A model generated the notes under the pieces. It worked only from the letters and a program-made list of their open reading frames with translations, made no database searches and was not told the origin of the DNA. Shown here in pieces: positions 22,394 to 30,616 of a DNA stretch of 31,456 nt (position 1 is the first letter of the stretch; each line of letters begins with the position of its first letter). The position numbers and the translations under genes are program-made. This DNA is from Marvinbryantia sp. (GTDB taxonomy: Bacteria > Bacillota > Clostridia > Lachnospirales > Lachnospiraceae). The stretch spans positions 1 through 31,456 of the forward strand of contig JAEDFS010000021.1 in NCBI GenBank assembly GCA_016297895.1, given 5' to 3'.

Positions 22394-23431
22394 TTACCCT
22401 CCATAAGTTTCCAGGAATTCTCTCAGCCCCATATAACAGTTTCCCCGGATTCCTGTCATAGTCTCGGCATGATAGAGGGAACTGATGATCGCTTCCTCCA
22501 CAGATTCCACCGATGCTTCAAATACGATATCAATATTTTCGTCATAAAACATCCTGCTCTCCAGTATACTCTTCTCGCTGTAATGAGGTACACGGTTGGC
22601 AGTTGTAAAGGCAATGGCAATATCCCCGCTGCCGTTTCCGCAGTAAGACCCTGTCCTTGCCAGAGCAATGGCGGAACGTTTTGCCACCCGTTTCAGCTGC
22701 CTTTCATTCAGCGGAATATCTGTTGCAATCAGGATGATCACAGAGCCTTTGTCCTTTCGTTCCCCGGAACGTGCCTTCGTGGTGTCATAGTGGACACCTC
22801 CTATGACAAGATTTCCTGCCTCCCCGAAGTTTGTCATAACCAGCGCACCTACCATATATGTTCTCCCGTCGATGACCACCGTTCTGGAAGAAGAACCGAT
22901 ACCTCCTTTCAGTCCCAGGCAGACCATTCCGGTTCCTCCGCCCACAGCGCCCTCCTGAAAATCCGCTGATGCACTATCCAGTGCCTCCCTGACATGCTTT
23001 TCAGTAATGTGCATGCCGCGGATATCATTCAGCCTCCCGTCATTGCATTCCGTTATAACGCTGTTTACTGTCCCAGTCGTAATACCGATATCCTCATTTT
23101 GCTCCAGCATATATCTGGTCAGGGCAGCATGGGCAATACCCGAACTGAGCGTATTGGTCAGCAAAATCGGTGTCTCAACGGTGCCAAGCTCCTCGATCTG
23201 TACCAATCCCATACTTTTTCCAAAGCCATTGATCACTGAAACACCTGCCATGACTTTATCCAGGAACAGATTTCCTCCATGGGGGAACACAGCTGTAACC
23301 CCTGTATGAATATCTCCCTGATTTATGGTTGAATGTCCCACAGTTACCCCTGCCACATCGCTGATCAGGTTTTTAGGTCCGCGGGGGTATTTTGAATGCA
23401 ATTGAAACGGACTTGTTTCCGGTAATCCCAT
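22394..23431 (-). CDS. P1 family (S58, DmpA-type) aminopeptidase
   Basis: 345 residues of the self-cleaving DmpA/BapA family. The likely autoproteolysis point is between G229 and S230 in DKGSVIILIATDIPL, which makes S230 the nucleophile of the beta chain. Other family blocks are DVAGVTVGHSTI at the N-terminus, EGAVGGGTGMVCLGLKGGIG near 160-178, and TTGTVNSVITECNDG. Characterised relatives release N-terminal L- or D-residues or beta-amino acids from short peptides. No signal peptide, so it acts in the cytosol. Good AAAGGAGG site. It follows the peptide-binding protein gene in the same direction, separated by a hairpin, and is coupled to the HipA-like kinase gene. Confidence 0.88.
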   Translation of the reverse strand: MGLPETSPFQLHSKYPRGPKNLISDVAGVTVGHSTINQGDIHTGVTAVFPHGGNLFLDKVMAGVSVINGFGKSMGLVQIEELGTVETPILLTNTLSSGIAHAALTRYMLEQNEDIGITTGTVNSVITECNDGRLNDIRGMHITEKHVREALDSASADFQEGAVGGGTGMVCLGLKGGIGSSSRTVVIDGRTYMVGALVMTNFGEAGNLVIGGVHYDTTKARSGERKDKGSVIILIATDIPLNERQLKRVAKRSAIALARTGSYCGNGSGDIAIAFTTANRVPHYSEKSILESRMFYDENIDIVFEASVESVEEAIISSLYHAETMTGIRGNCYMGLREFLETYGG

Positions 23432-23486
23432 AACACACCCTCCTTTGATAGGATTATTTTAATCGTTTTGCTGTAATAAGTAAAGA

Positions 23487-23520
23487 CAGCGTATCTGCGG
23501 ACTTTTGCCGTGATACGCTG
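23487..23520. terminator. Hairpin between dppA and the P1 peptidase gene
   Basis: CAGCGTATC and GATACGCTG (9 pairs) with a possible inner CGG/CCG. The minus-strand tail is only T-rich (CTTTACTTATTAC). It is a weak terminator or processing stem; a weak TTTACT-17-TAAAAT pair just after it could restart transcription. Confidence 0.5.
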
Positions 23521-23579
23521 CTTTAAATTAACATATTCTTATCCGGATCACAGCTTCCTGACCGGTTTTATTATAATAG

Positions 23580-25136
23580 TCAGAAGCTCAGATCATTCCA
23601 GTAAAGGGCACCGTCTGAATGTACCGTGATTCCCTTTACATAATCCTTATAAGCAATATAATTGATATCACTGTAGAACGGTATGATATTCCAATTCTCA
23701 AACATCTTCTTCTGGATCTCGCCAACCTTGGCTGTACGCTCATCTGTATCTACAGTAGAAGCCGCATCTGAAACTGACTCATAGTATGCATCGTCATTGC
23801 CCGGAGCATCCATATCATAGTAGCAGCAATTCAGTACAAGCATAGGTTCTGCCCACTCCAGAACTTCGATACCTGCATCGTATTCGTCATTGTTAATATT
23901 CTCATAGATATAATTCCAGTCAATGGATTCGATATTCATTAAAATACCAACCTGAGCCAGCTGTTCCTGCAGACCCTGTGCAATGATCACGCTGGTACCG
24001 GAGGAACGTGTGTAATAAGTAAATTCCACATTTACTCCGTCTTTGTCCACATATCCGTCACCATCGGAATCTGTATAGCCTGCCTCTTCCAAAATCTGTT
24101 TTGCCTTTTCCGGATCATTGGAGTAGTTTGCTGTAAAATCATCTTTTGCTTCCTGTGAGAAGTTCTGCACACTGTCATAAATCATGGAATATGCCGGAAC
24201 TGCTGCGCCATCTGTAAGGGCACAGAGATCTTCTCTGTTAATTGTCAGAGCAACTGCCTGACGCACTGCAATATCCTCGAAAGCGCTTCCCTCATCTGTC
24301 TGCATCTCAAAGTATTCAATATTGGGATATGTCTTTTCTGCCAAGATCACATCTTCCTGAGATTCCATCTGCATTTTGCCATCCATGGAAATTCCGGTAG
24401 TAAAATCAATATCTCCTGCTTTCAGCTCTTCCAGCATGGTAAACTCTTCCATATTAAATTTTACTTCTACTGTCTTAACGGCAGCTGCACCTTTGTTTTC
24501 CACCAGAGGATTGTCCGTTTTGTATCCTTCATTGGCCACAAGGGTTGCACCGGTCCCCGGTTCATAACTTTCTACGCTGTACATTCCGTAAGGAACCGCT
24601 CCCCACATCAGTTCATCCTGGCTCATGGAATCCAGCTGGTCCTTATCAATTACACCCATAAAGCATTCACCGAGATAATAAAGCAAATCTGAGCGGAATT
24701 CAGACAGATGAAGGATCACATTTCTGCCGTCTGTCTCCATTGACTCTATGTTCGAATATCCATCTGCATAAGGGCTTACTTCTTTTCCCCACTCAATGGA
24801 TGCGACCACATCCTCCGGCTCCACCTGTTCGCCGGTTGCATAATACTTGCCTTCCGGGACTGTCATGGTCATTGTCAGTCCGTCTTCACTTACGGTAAGG
24901 TCTGTACAGATGCCGTCTAAAAGATCTCCGCCATCCGGATTTAACGTAAACAGCGGATCTGCGATCAGCCCCTGCCCCGATGACCAGCTGTCCTGCTGGT
25001 ACAGATCTGTACCATACCATTCATCATCTGCAAGGACAAATACTTCCTTTGCTTCATCCGCATATACAGCTGCAGGGGCCATTGCTGCCGCTGCCATTGC
25101 TGTAATCAGCATGAAAGCCATACTTCTTTTTTTCAT
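23580..25136 (-). CDS. Peptide ABC transporter substrate-binding protein (DppA/OppA family)
   Basis: 518 residues from the ATG at 25136, chosen for AAGGAGG eight bases upstream and the signal peptide that follows (MKKRSMAFMLITAMAAAAM, cut near VYA|DE). It has the extracellular solute-binding protein family 5 pattern, including AVALTINREDLCALTDGAAVPAY-type and AKQILEEAGYTDSDGDGYVD stretches (positions about 310 and 365). Like the other binding protein in this window it lacks a lipobox cysteine. It is last of the five transporter genes, after dppF, which is an unusual order as the binding protein is often first. Confidence 0.9.
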   Translation of the reverse strand: MKKRSMAFMLITAMAAAAMAPAAVYADEAKEVFVLADDEWYGTDLYQQDSWSSGQGLIADPLFTLNPDGGDLLDGICTDLTVSEDGLTMTMTVPEGKYYATGEQVEPEDVVASIEWGKEVSPYADGYSNIESMETDGRNVILHLSEFRSDLLYYLGECFMGVIDKDQLDSMSQDELMWGAVPYGMYSVESYEPGTGATLVANEGYKTDNPLVENKGAAAVKTVEVKFNMEEFTMLEELKAGDIDFTTGISMDGKMQMESQEDVILAEKTYPNIEYFEMQTDEGSAFEDIAVRQAVALTINREDLCALTDGAAVPAYSMIYDSVQNFSQEAKDDFTANYSNDPEKAKQILEEAGYTDSDGDGYVDKDGVNVEFTYYTRSSGTSVIIAQGLQEQLAQVGILMNIESIDWNYIYENINNDEYDAGIEVLEWAEPMLVLNCCYYDMDAPGNDDAYYESVSDAASTVDTDERTAKVGEIQKKMFENWNIIPFYSDINYIAYKDYVKGITVHSDGALYWNDLSF

Positions 25137-25165
25137 AATCATTTCCTCCTTAATGATAAATATAT

Positions 25166-26134
25166 TTATTTCAGCGGATGGTGACATGCCGCCTGATGCC
25201 CTGTTTCCATCACATCCATCTGCGGATCATGGCTCTGACACTCAGGAGAAGCGTATCTGCATCTCGCATAAAATCGACAGCCGGTTCCCAAATCCATCAT
25301 ACTTCCCGGCTCTCCGTCAATGATTTCTTTTTTTCTGTCCCGCATACGGGGATCAAGGATAGGGGCTGCCTTCATCAATCCCTTCGTATATGGGTGCCTG
25401 GGTTTCTCCGTCACTTCTTCTGTGGATCCAAATTCCACAAGTTTCCCCAGATACATGACAGCTATCTTGTCACTAATATACTTTACTGCATTCAGGTCAT
25501 GGGTGATCACCAGATACGTCAGATGCATCTGCTCCTGAAGGTCCAGCAGCAGATTGAATATCTGGGCCTGGATAGAAACATCCAGCGCACTGGTAGGCTC
25601 ATCCAGAATCATAATCTTCGGTGACAGCGCCAGTGCCCTTGCAATGGCAATTCTCTGAAGCTGACCTCCGGACAGCTGATGGGGATAACTGTCCAGATAC
25701 CGTTCATCCATTTTCACCATATCCAGTACTTCTTTTGCCCTGCGTCTTGCCTCTGCCCGCGAAATACCGTGAAGCAGCATAGGACGCATGATGGAGCTTT
25801 CCACTGTCTGCCTTGGATTCAGGTTGGAAACCGGATCCTGAAACACCACCGCAATTTCCCGATGCAGCTTATCGCGGTCTTTTTTTCCCGCTTTTGCCAG
25901 ATCTATGCCGTCAATCACAACACTTCCGGAGGTCATAGGGGTCAGCCCCAAAATCACTCTGGCTAATGTGGTCTTGCCGCTTCCTGATTCCCCGACCAGA
26001 CCTACGATCTCTCCCTCTTCAATGGAAAAGCTGACCTTGTCTACCGCCTTTATCACCCGGCTGTCTTTAGCCCAGATCCCCTGTGAAAGAGAAAAGTTCT
26101 TAACCAGATCTTTTATTTCTACCATTGCCGCCAT
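25166..26134 (-). CDS. Peptide ABC transporter ATP-binding protein (DppF/OppF)
   Basis: 322 residues. Walker A is GESGSGKTTL, the signature is LSGGQLQR, Walker B is MILDEPTSALD, and the switch histidine is in VITHDL. The C-terminal oligopeptide extension with cysteines (GCRFYARCRYASPEC) is typical of the OppF branch. It starts two bases after dppD, whose last codons supply its CAGGAGGTG ribosome site. It forms the ATPase pair with DppD for peptide import. Confidence 0.92.
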   Translation of the reverse strand: MAAMVEIKDLVKNFSLSQGIWAKDSRVIKAVDKVSFSIEEGEIVGLVGESGSGKTTLARVILGLTPMTSGSVVIDGIDLAKAGKKDRDKLHREIAVVFQDPVSNLNPRQTVESSIMRPMLLHGISRAEARRRAKEVLDMVKMDERYLDSYPHQLSGGQLQRIAIARALALSPKIMILDEPTSALDVSIQAQIFNLLLDLQEQMHLTYLVITHDLNAVKYISDKIAVMYLGKLVEFGSTEEVTEKPRHPYTKGLMKAAPILDPRMRDRKKEIIDGEPGSMMDLGTGCRFYARCRYASPECQSHDPQMDVMETGHQAACHHPLK

Positions 26135-26136
26135 AG

Positions 26137-27111
26137 CTACACCTCCTGCCCTTTGTCCAGAAAACAGCGGTATGCATGTGTTTCACTGGCTCTGATCGTT
26201 GCAGGTTCTTCCCTGCTGCATCTCTCTGTCGCATAAGGGCAGCGGTTTGCAAACCGGCATTCAGGTTTCTTCTCCAGTATTCTGGGGACAGCTCCCTCAA
26301 TAGTCTGCAGCCTGCCTTCTCTTTTTGTTTTTCTTGGCAGCGCCTGCATCAGCAGCCTTGTATAAGGATGCATGGGATTCTCAAAAATTTCATAGACAGT
26401 GCCTGTCTCGATCACTTCTCCTGCATACATGACTGCGATCCGGTCTGCCACCTCAGCCACCAGGCCAAAATTATGTGTGATCAGCATGATCGCTGTGTTC
26501 CGCTGCTTTTTCAATTCCTGCAGGATTTCCAGTATCTGTGCCTCAATGGTAACATCCAAGGCTGTAGTCGGCTCATCCGCAATCAGCAGTTTCGGATTTC
26601 GTGAGAGCATCATTGCAATCATCACACGCTGTCGCATTCCACCGGAAAGCTCATGGGGATAACTATTAACCCGCTCTTTTGCATCCGGCATTCTGACATC
26701 CTGAAACAGACGGATCACCTTTTCCCAGGCTGCACCTTTTTCCACATGATCCAGCATAATTGCTTCCTGTACCTGTTTTCCGGTGGTATAGACCGGATTC
26801 AGGGAGTCCAAGGGATTTTGAAAGATCATCCCGATCTTCTGTCCCCGTATCTGCTCCATCTCTTTTTGCGAGCAGGTACGCAGGTCTTTCCCTTCAAACA
26901 GGATCCTGCCTTCGATCCGGGCATTATTCCCCGCAAGCAGATTCATAATGCTGTGGGCTACCGTGGTCTTTCCACAGCCGGATTCGCCCACCACAGCAAA
27001 AATCTCCCCCTGGTGAATCGAAAGGTTCACATTGTGGACTGCAGATAAGGCTCCGCCCTTCACTTTATAGTCAATATTCAGATCTTCCAGTTTCAATAAT
27101 TCCTCATTCAT
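26137..27111 (-). CDS. Peptide ABC transporter ATP-binding protein (DppD/OppD)
   Basis: 324 residues from the ATG at 27111, preferred because AGAGGA lies five bases upstream; an in-frame ATG at 27132 has no ribosome site. Walker A is GESGCGKTTV, the signature LSGGMRQR, Walker B LLIADEPTTALD, and the switch LITHNF. The C-terminal cysteine-rich tail (ECRFANRCPYATERC) is characteristic of the DppD/OppD branch and is thought to hold an Fe-S cluster in some members. Tightly packed with its neighbours. Confidence 0.92.
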   Translation of the reverse strand: MNEELLKLEDLNIDYKVKGGALSAVHNVNLSIHQGEIFAVVGESGCGKTTVAHSIMNLLAGNNARIEGRILFEGKDLRTCSQKEMEQIRGQKIGMIFQNPLDSLNPVYTTGKQVQEAIMLDHVEKGAAWEKVIRLFQDVRMPDAKERVNSYPHELSGGMRQRVMIAMMLSRNPKLLIADEPTTALDVTIEAQILEILQELKKQRNTAIMLITHNFGLVAEVADRIAVMYAGEVIETGTVYEIFENPMHPYTRLLMQALPRKTKREGRLQTIEGAVPRILEKKPECRFANRCPYATERCSREEPATIRASETHAYRCFLDKGQEV

Positions 27112-27139
27112 TTGCTTCCTCTTTCTTCGCATCCAGCAG

Positions 27140-27991
27140 CTACATGGATTTCATATGGGGATCCAGTATATCTCTGAGTCCGTCGCCCAGCAGGTTAAAG
27201 CCCAAAACTGTGTAGACCAGAGCAAGTCCCGGAAATACACTGAGCCACGGAGCCCGGCCGATATAAGCGATCCCGTTTGAAAGTGCAAGCCCCCAATCAG
27301 GAGACGGTGCCTGAGAACCAAGTCCGAGAAATGAAAGCGTAGTCGTTGACATCACAGTAGAGGGAAGACTCATGGACACCATAACGATCAGGGATGGAAC
27401 AATATTGGGCAGGATATAGCGAAACATCAATGAAAAACTGGATTCACCGAATGCCCGTCCCGTCTCCACAAATGCCATCGTTCGCAGGGACATGGTTTTT
27501 GCCCGTACTGACCGGGCATACGTTGCCCAGCTCACAAGAGATATTGCAATAACCGAATTGGTCAGGCCTTTCCCGATCAGGGTAACTACCGCAAGAGCCA
27601 GGATCGTACCGGGAATACACCAGGTCAGATCCGTCAAAAACGAGAATATCCGGTCTACCCAGCCGCCAAAATATCCGCAGACAACTCCCACCGAAACGCC
27701 GATCACCAGAGCAAGCGTCGCTCCAAGGAAAGCAACCCACAGGGTAATTCTTGTTCCCATCACAGTACGTGAAAAAACATCCCTGCCCAGTTCATCTGTC
27801 CCAAACCAATGCTCTGCGCTGGGTGCACTCATCTTTACAGAAGGATTTTGTGCCGTATATTCATATGGCCCGATCTGCTCCGCAAAGATTGCTATCAAGA
27901 TAATACTGACCAGAATCAGAAAGCCAATCATAAAATTTTTGTTCTTCAGGCAAGCCCGAAGCGTTTCTCTCCATTTACTGTCTCTTCTCAT
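27140..27991 (-). CDS. Peptide ABC transporter permease (DppC/OppC)
   Basis: 283 residues with about six membrane helices after a short cytoplasmic N-terminus. The hallmark HWFGTDELGRDVFSRTVMGTR-type block occurs at about residues 61-80. The coupling loop reads VETGRAFGESSFSLMFRYIL, and SLPSTVMSTTTLSFLGLG is present. It overlaps dppB by an ATGA, so the two subunits are made together. Confidence 0.92.
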   Translation of the reverse strand: MRRDSKWRETLRACLKNKNFMIGFLILVSIILIAIFAEQIGPYEYTAQNPSVKMSAPSAEHWFGTDELGRDVFSRTVMGTRITLWVAFLGATLALVIGVSVGVVCGYFGGWVDRIFSFLTDLTWCIPGTILALAVVTLIGKGLTNSVIAISLVSWATYARSVRAKTMSLRTMAFVETGRAFGESSFSLMFRYILPNIVPSLIVMVSMSLPSTVMSTTTLSFLGLGSQAPSPDWGLALSNGIAYIGRAPWLSVFPGLALVYTVLGFNLLGDGLRDILDPHMKSM

Positions 27992-28920
27992 TCTCCCCTG
28001 CCTCCGTCCATGGATATTCGGATTCTCGGATCCAGAATGCCGATCACCAGATCACTGAGCAGATTGCAGATCACGGTAAGTATGGCAATAATCAAAAGAA
28101 CGCCCTGTACCACCGGAAAATCCTGCACAATAATTGAATTCAGCAGCAGGTTGCCCATTCCCGGAATGCCAAAGATTTTCTCAGTGACAACGGCACCGGA
28201 TATCAGCCAGGGAATCGACATAAAAACCTGTACCGTCACAATGATCAGGGCATTGCGCAGCACATGCTTCCACATGACTGCTCTGGACGAAAGACCTTTC
28301 GCATAAGCCGTAGTGACATATCTCTCGTTCAGCACCTCCAGCACCTCTGCCTTCGTCAGACGGATCGTACCTGCTATACTGGATGCGACCAGTGAAAACA
28401 CAGGAAGCACGTAATACTCCATTCCCTTATAGCCGCTGATGGGAAGAATGCCAAGCCAGACGGAAAACACAAGGATAAGCAGCGCCGCCATCCAGAATGC
28501 CGGAACTGCCGTTAATACCAACGTAAAATTTACCGTCAGCCTGTCAAACAGCGAGTCTTTCTTAATTGCACAAAGGAGACCGATAGGCAGCGCAATCAGG
28601 ATTTCCAGAAAAAGTGCCCAGCCACAGAGATTCAGGCTTCTCGGGATTCGTTCCTTCATCAGTTCCCAGACAGGAACCTTATATCTGGTGGAAGTACCAA
28701 AATCCTGCTCTAAAAGAATTCCTTTTGCCCAGTCCAGATATTGCTCTGCCATCGGACGGTCATATCCCATTTCATGGGCAATCTCTTCTTTTTTCTCCGC
28801 AGATACTTTACGATCCACCACCATATCCACCGGATTACCCGGCATCATGTACAGAAGTCCGAACACAAGTACCGAGACGGAGAATATCAGCAATATCCCC
28901 ATTGCCATTCGTTTTAACAA
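27988..28920 (-). CDS. Peptide ABC transporter permease (DppB/OppB)
   Basis: 310 residues if the TTG at 28920 is used, which has AGAGGA just upstream; an ATG four codons later is the alternative. The N-terminal hydrophobic segment leads into LYMMPGNPVDMV, the usual DppB signature. The coupling loop is around YVTTAYAKGLSSRAVMWKHV, and the C-terminal SGAVVTEKIFGIPGMGNLLL is diagnostic. First of the transporter genes, 14 bases after the serine hydrolase. Confidence 0.92.
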   Translation of the reverse strand: MLKRMAMGILLIFSVSVLVFGLLYMMPGNPVDMVVDRKVSAEKKEEIAHEMGYDRPMAEQYLDWAKGILLEQDFGTSTRYKVPVWELMKERIPRSLNLCGWALFLEILIALPIGLLCAIKKDSLFDRLTVNFTLVLTAVPAFWMAALLILVFSVWLGILPISGYKGMEYYVLPVFSLVASSIAGTIRLTKAEVLEVLNERYVTTAYAKGLSSRAVMWKHVLRNALIIVTVQVFMSIPWLISGAVVTEKIFGIPGMGNLLLNSIIVQDFPVVQGVLLIIAILTVICNLLSDLVIGILDPRIRISMDGGRGE

Positions 28921-28934
28921 ATATCCTCTAATAA

Positions 28935-30365
28935 TTACACCTTCTCTCTTGTTTCATTCACCCGCTGGTAAATTCTGGATCCGCATTTCACACCCCAGGC
29001 CATGCCATTTTTTATGTAAAACTCAAATGTATTGACTCGTTTTTCCGGATCCGTAGCGTCCACTCCTACAAACACACTTTCACTGCTGTACAGCAGCTGC
29101 AGCTTTCTTTCATTGTAAACAGCAGCCAGCTTCCCATCTTCCAATGTGACGGTGCAGTGAACCGGAAGGCCTTCTTTTGCCAGATAATCTCCTTCCAGCA
29201 TTTCGGGACGGCTAAATTTCTTTCCGGAAGGAAGTGCCCAGTAATGCATCTGTTCCAGCGGTAAGCCAAGAATCCAGTTGTAGCAGGCCCACTGAAACTC
29301 ATCCATGCCAAGGTCCCCTTCATTGCAAAGGACAGTAACTGCATATCCTCCTTCAAGAAATCCCCCCTGGGTAGATACACCGTGAAGTCCCCCGGAATGC
29401 TCGCACATCACTTTCCCGGCAATCAGGCTTTTTTCCAGGCCCAGACAATAAAATGTTTTTTTCCGGGTGGGGTATTCCATGCCATACATCCGTTCCACCG
29501 CTGCCTCCGGAACCACCTGCCTGCCTTCCCACTTTCCATGATCACTGAGCATCTGATAATACCTTGTCATATCATGAGCTGTTGATTTCACACAGGCACA
29601 GCCCCTGAACGGCGGAAGCACCGACCAGTTATCATCCCAAATCAGGGAGCCATCCTCGTCCCGTTCAAACAGGCTGGTTATATTTCCTTCTGCCAGCACA
29701 GCGGCTTCACTTCCATCCAGATCCAGAACAGTCCTTGCCATTCCCAGAGGTTCAAAAATACGTTCCTTCAAAAATTGCTCCAGAGGAATACCTGCAGCCT
29801 GATCCACAATGTAGGAGAGAACTGCATATCCCTCATTGGAATAACTCATATACTCTCCGGGAGCACCCAGCGGTTCATAATTTCCCGCAGTTATATAATC
29901 GATAATCTGGCTGATCTGATCCATCTGGTTTGGTGCAGTCCGAAGCATTTCCCGATACCAGTAGCTGTCACGTTCTTTGCTGTTTTTCGCAATAGACCAC
30001 TCCAAAGGTTCCATAGGCGGGATACCGGCCCGATGCATGGCCAGCATTTTAACGGTCACGCACTCGTCAGCGATTCCTGGAATATGGAAATCAGGGAAAT
30101 ATGCTGCCACCGGATCCTCCAGACTCATCTTCCCCTCTGCTTCAAGAATACAGCACGCAAGCGCTGTCATGGATTTGCTCATGGAGGCGATGCCAAAAAC
30201 GGTATCTCCATCTACCTTCTGTTTCTTTTCCATATTCCGAAAACCATATCCCCGGTCAAACAGGATTCCCTCCGGTCCGCGGATACAGACAGCCATCCCC
30301 GGATATCCTCTTTTCCGGAATAAGTCTCCCAGATATCGGTCAAGCATTTCTGTATTTTCTCTCAT
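28935..30365 (-). CDS. Intracellular S12-family serine hydrolase (D-aminopeptidase-like)
   Basis: 476 residues from the ATG at 30365 (GAAGGA just upstream). It has a penicillin-recognising serine fold with nucleophile S61 and K64 (SMSK), Y175-S-N177, and H323-S-G325 as the third motif. HxG in place of KTG is the pattern of D-aminopeptidase DAP and related esterases rather than of class C beta-lactamases. There is no signal peptide, which also argues against a beta-lactamase. A C-terminal small beta domain (from about residue 390) follows. It is first in the peptide-import operon, so hydrolysis of an imported peptide, amide or ester is the likely job. Confidence 0.82.
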   Translation of the reverse strand: MRENTEMLDRYLGDLFRKRGYPGMAVCIRGPEGILFDRGYGFRNMEKKQKVDGDTVFGIASMSKSMTALACCILEAEGKMSLEDPVAAYFPDFHIPGIADECVTVKMLAMHRAGIPPMEPLEWSIAKNSKERDSYWYREMLRTAPNQMDQISQIIDYITAGNYEPLGAPGEYMSYSNEGYAVLSYIVDQAAGIPLEQFLKERIFEPLGMARTVLDLDGSEAAVLAEGNITSLFERDEDGSLIWDDNWSVLPPFRGCACVKSTAHDMTRYYQMLSDHGKWEGRQVVPEAAVERMYGMEYPTRKKTFYCLGLEKSLIAGKVMCEHSGGLHGVSTQGGFLEGGYAVTVLCNEGDLGMDEFQWACYNWILGLPLEQMHYWALPSGKKFSRPEMLEGDYLAKEGLPVHCTVTLEDGKLAAVYNERKLQLLYSSESVFVGVDATDPEKRVNTFEFYIKNGMAWGVKCGSRIYQRVNETREKV

Positions 30366-30556
30366 TTTTCCTTCTGCACTCCTATCCTTACACATAGGTA
30401 CAGGAACCGTAATACCATTCTTGCAGGCATACGATCCATTTTCGTATTGGTTATGACAAAAAAGGGGCTACAATTATCTTGTGATAACTGCAGCACCCTT
30501 GCCACTTTTCCACAATCATTTTAATGGTACAACACAAACGGCTCTGTGCGTTTCAT

Positions 30557-30587
30557 TTATAATATACATAAATTATGTATATTATAA
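30557..30587. promoter_or_regulatory. Perfect 31-bp palindrome, candidate operator
   Basis: TTATAATATACATAA (30557-30571), a single central A, and TTATGTATATTATAA (30573-30587): 15-bp perfect arms. It covers the -10 and start region of the peptide-operon promoter. Binding of a repressor here would block transcription. It is too AT-rich and lacks the GC stem to be a terminator. No helix-turn-helix regulator lies in the operon. Confidence 0.7.
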
Positions 30588-30609
30588 TCATGTTTTTCTG
30601 CTTCGTCAA
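30581..30609 (-). promoter_or_regulatory. Promoter of the peptide hydrolase/transport operon
   Basis: TTGACG (30609-30604) and consensus TATAAT (30586-30581), 17 bases apart on the minus strand. The start would be near 30574, giving a leader of about 200 bases before the hydrolase ATG. That leader shows only small hairpins, such as ATACGA/TCGTAT near 30440, and no recognised riboswitch. Confidence 0.78.
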
Positions 30610-30616
30610 TAAATAA

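Noticed and set aside
28935..30365. Beta-lactamase resistance gene
   Set aside because: No signal peptide, HxG instead of KTG, and placement in a peptide-import operon; a D-aminopeptidase or esterase-like hydrolase fits better.
30366..30556. T-box or riboswitch in the peptide-operon leader
   Set aside because: No T-box sequence, no terminator and only small hairpins were found.
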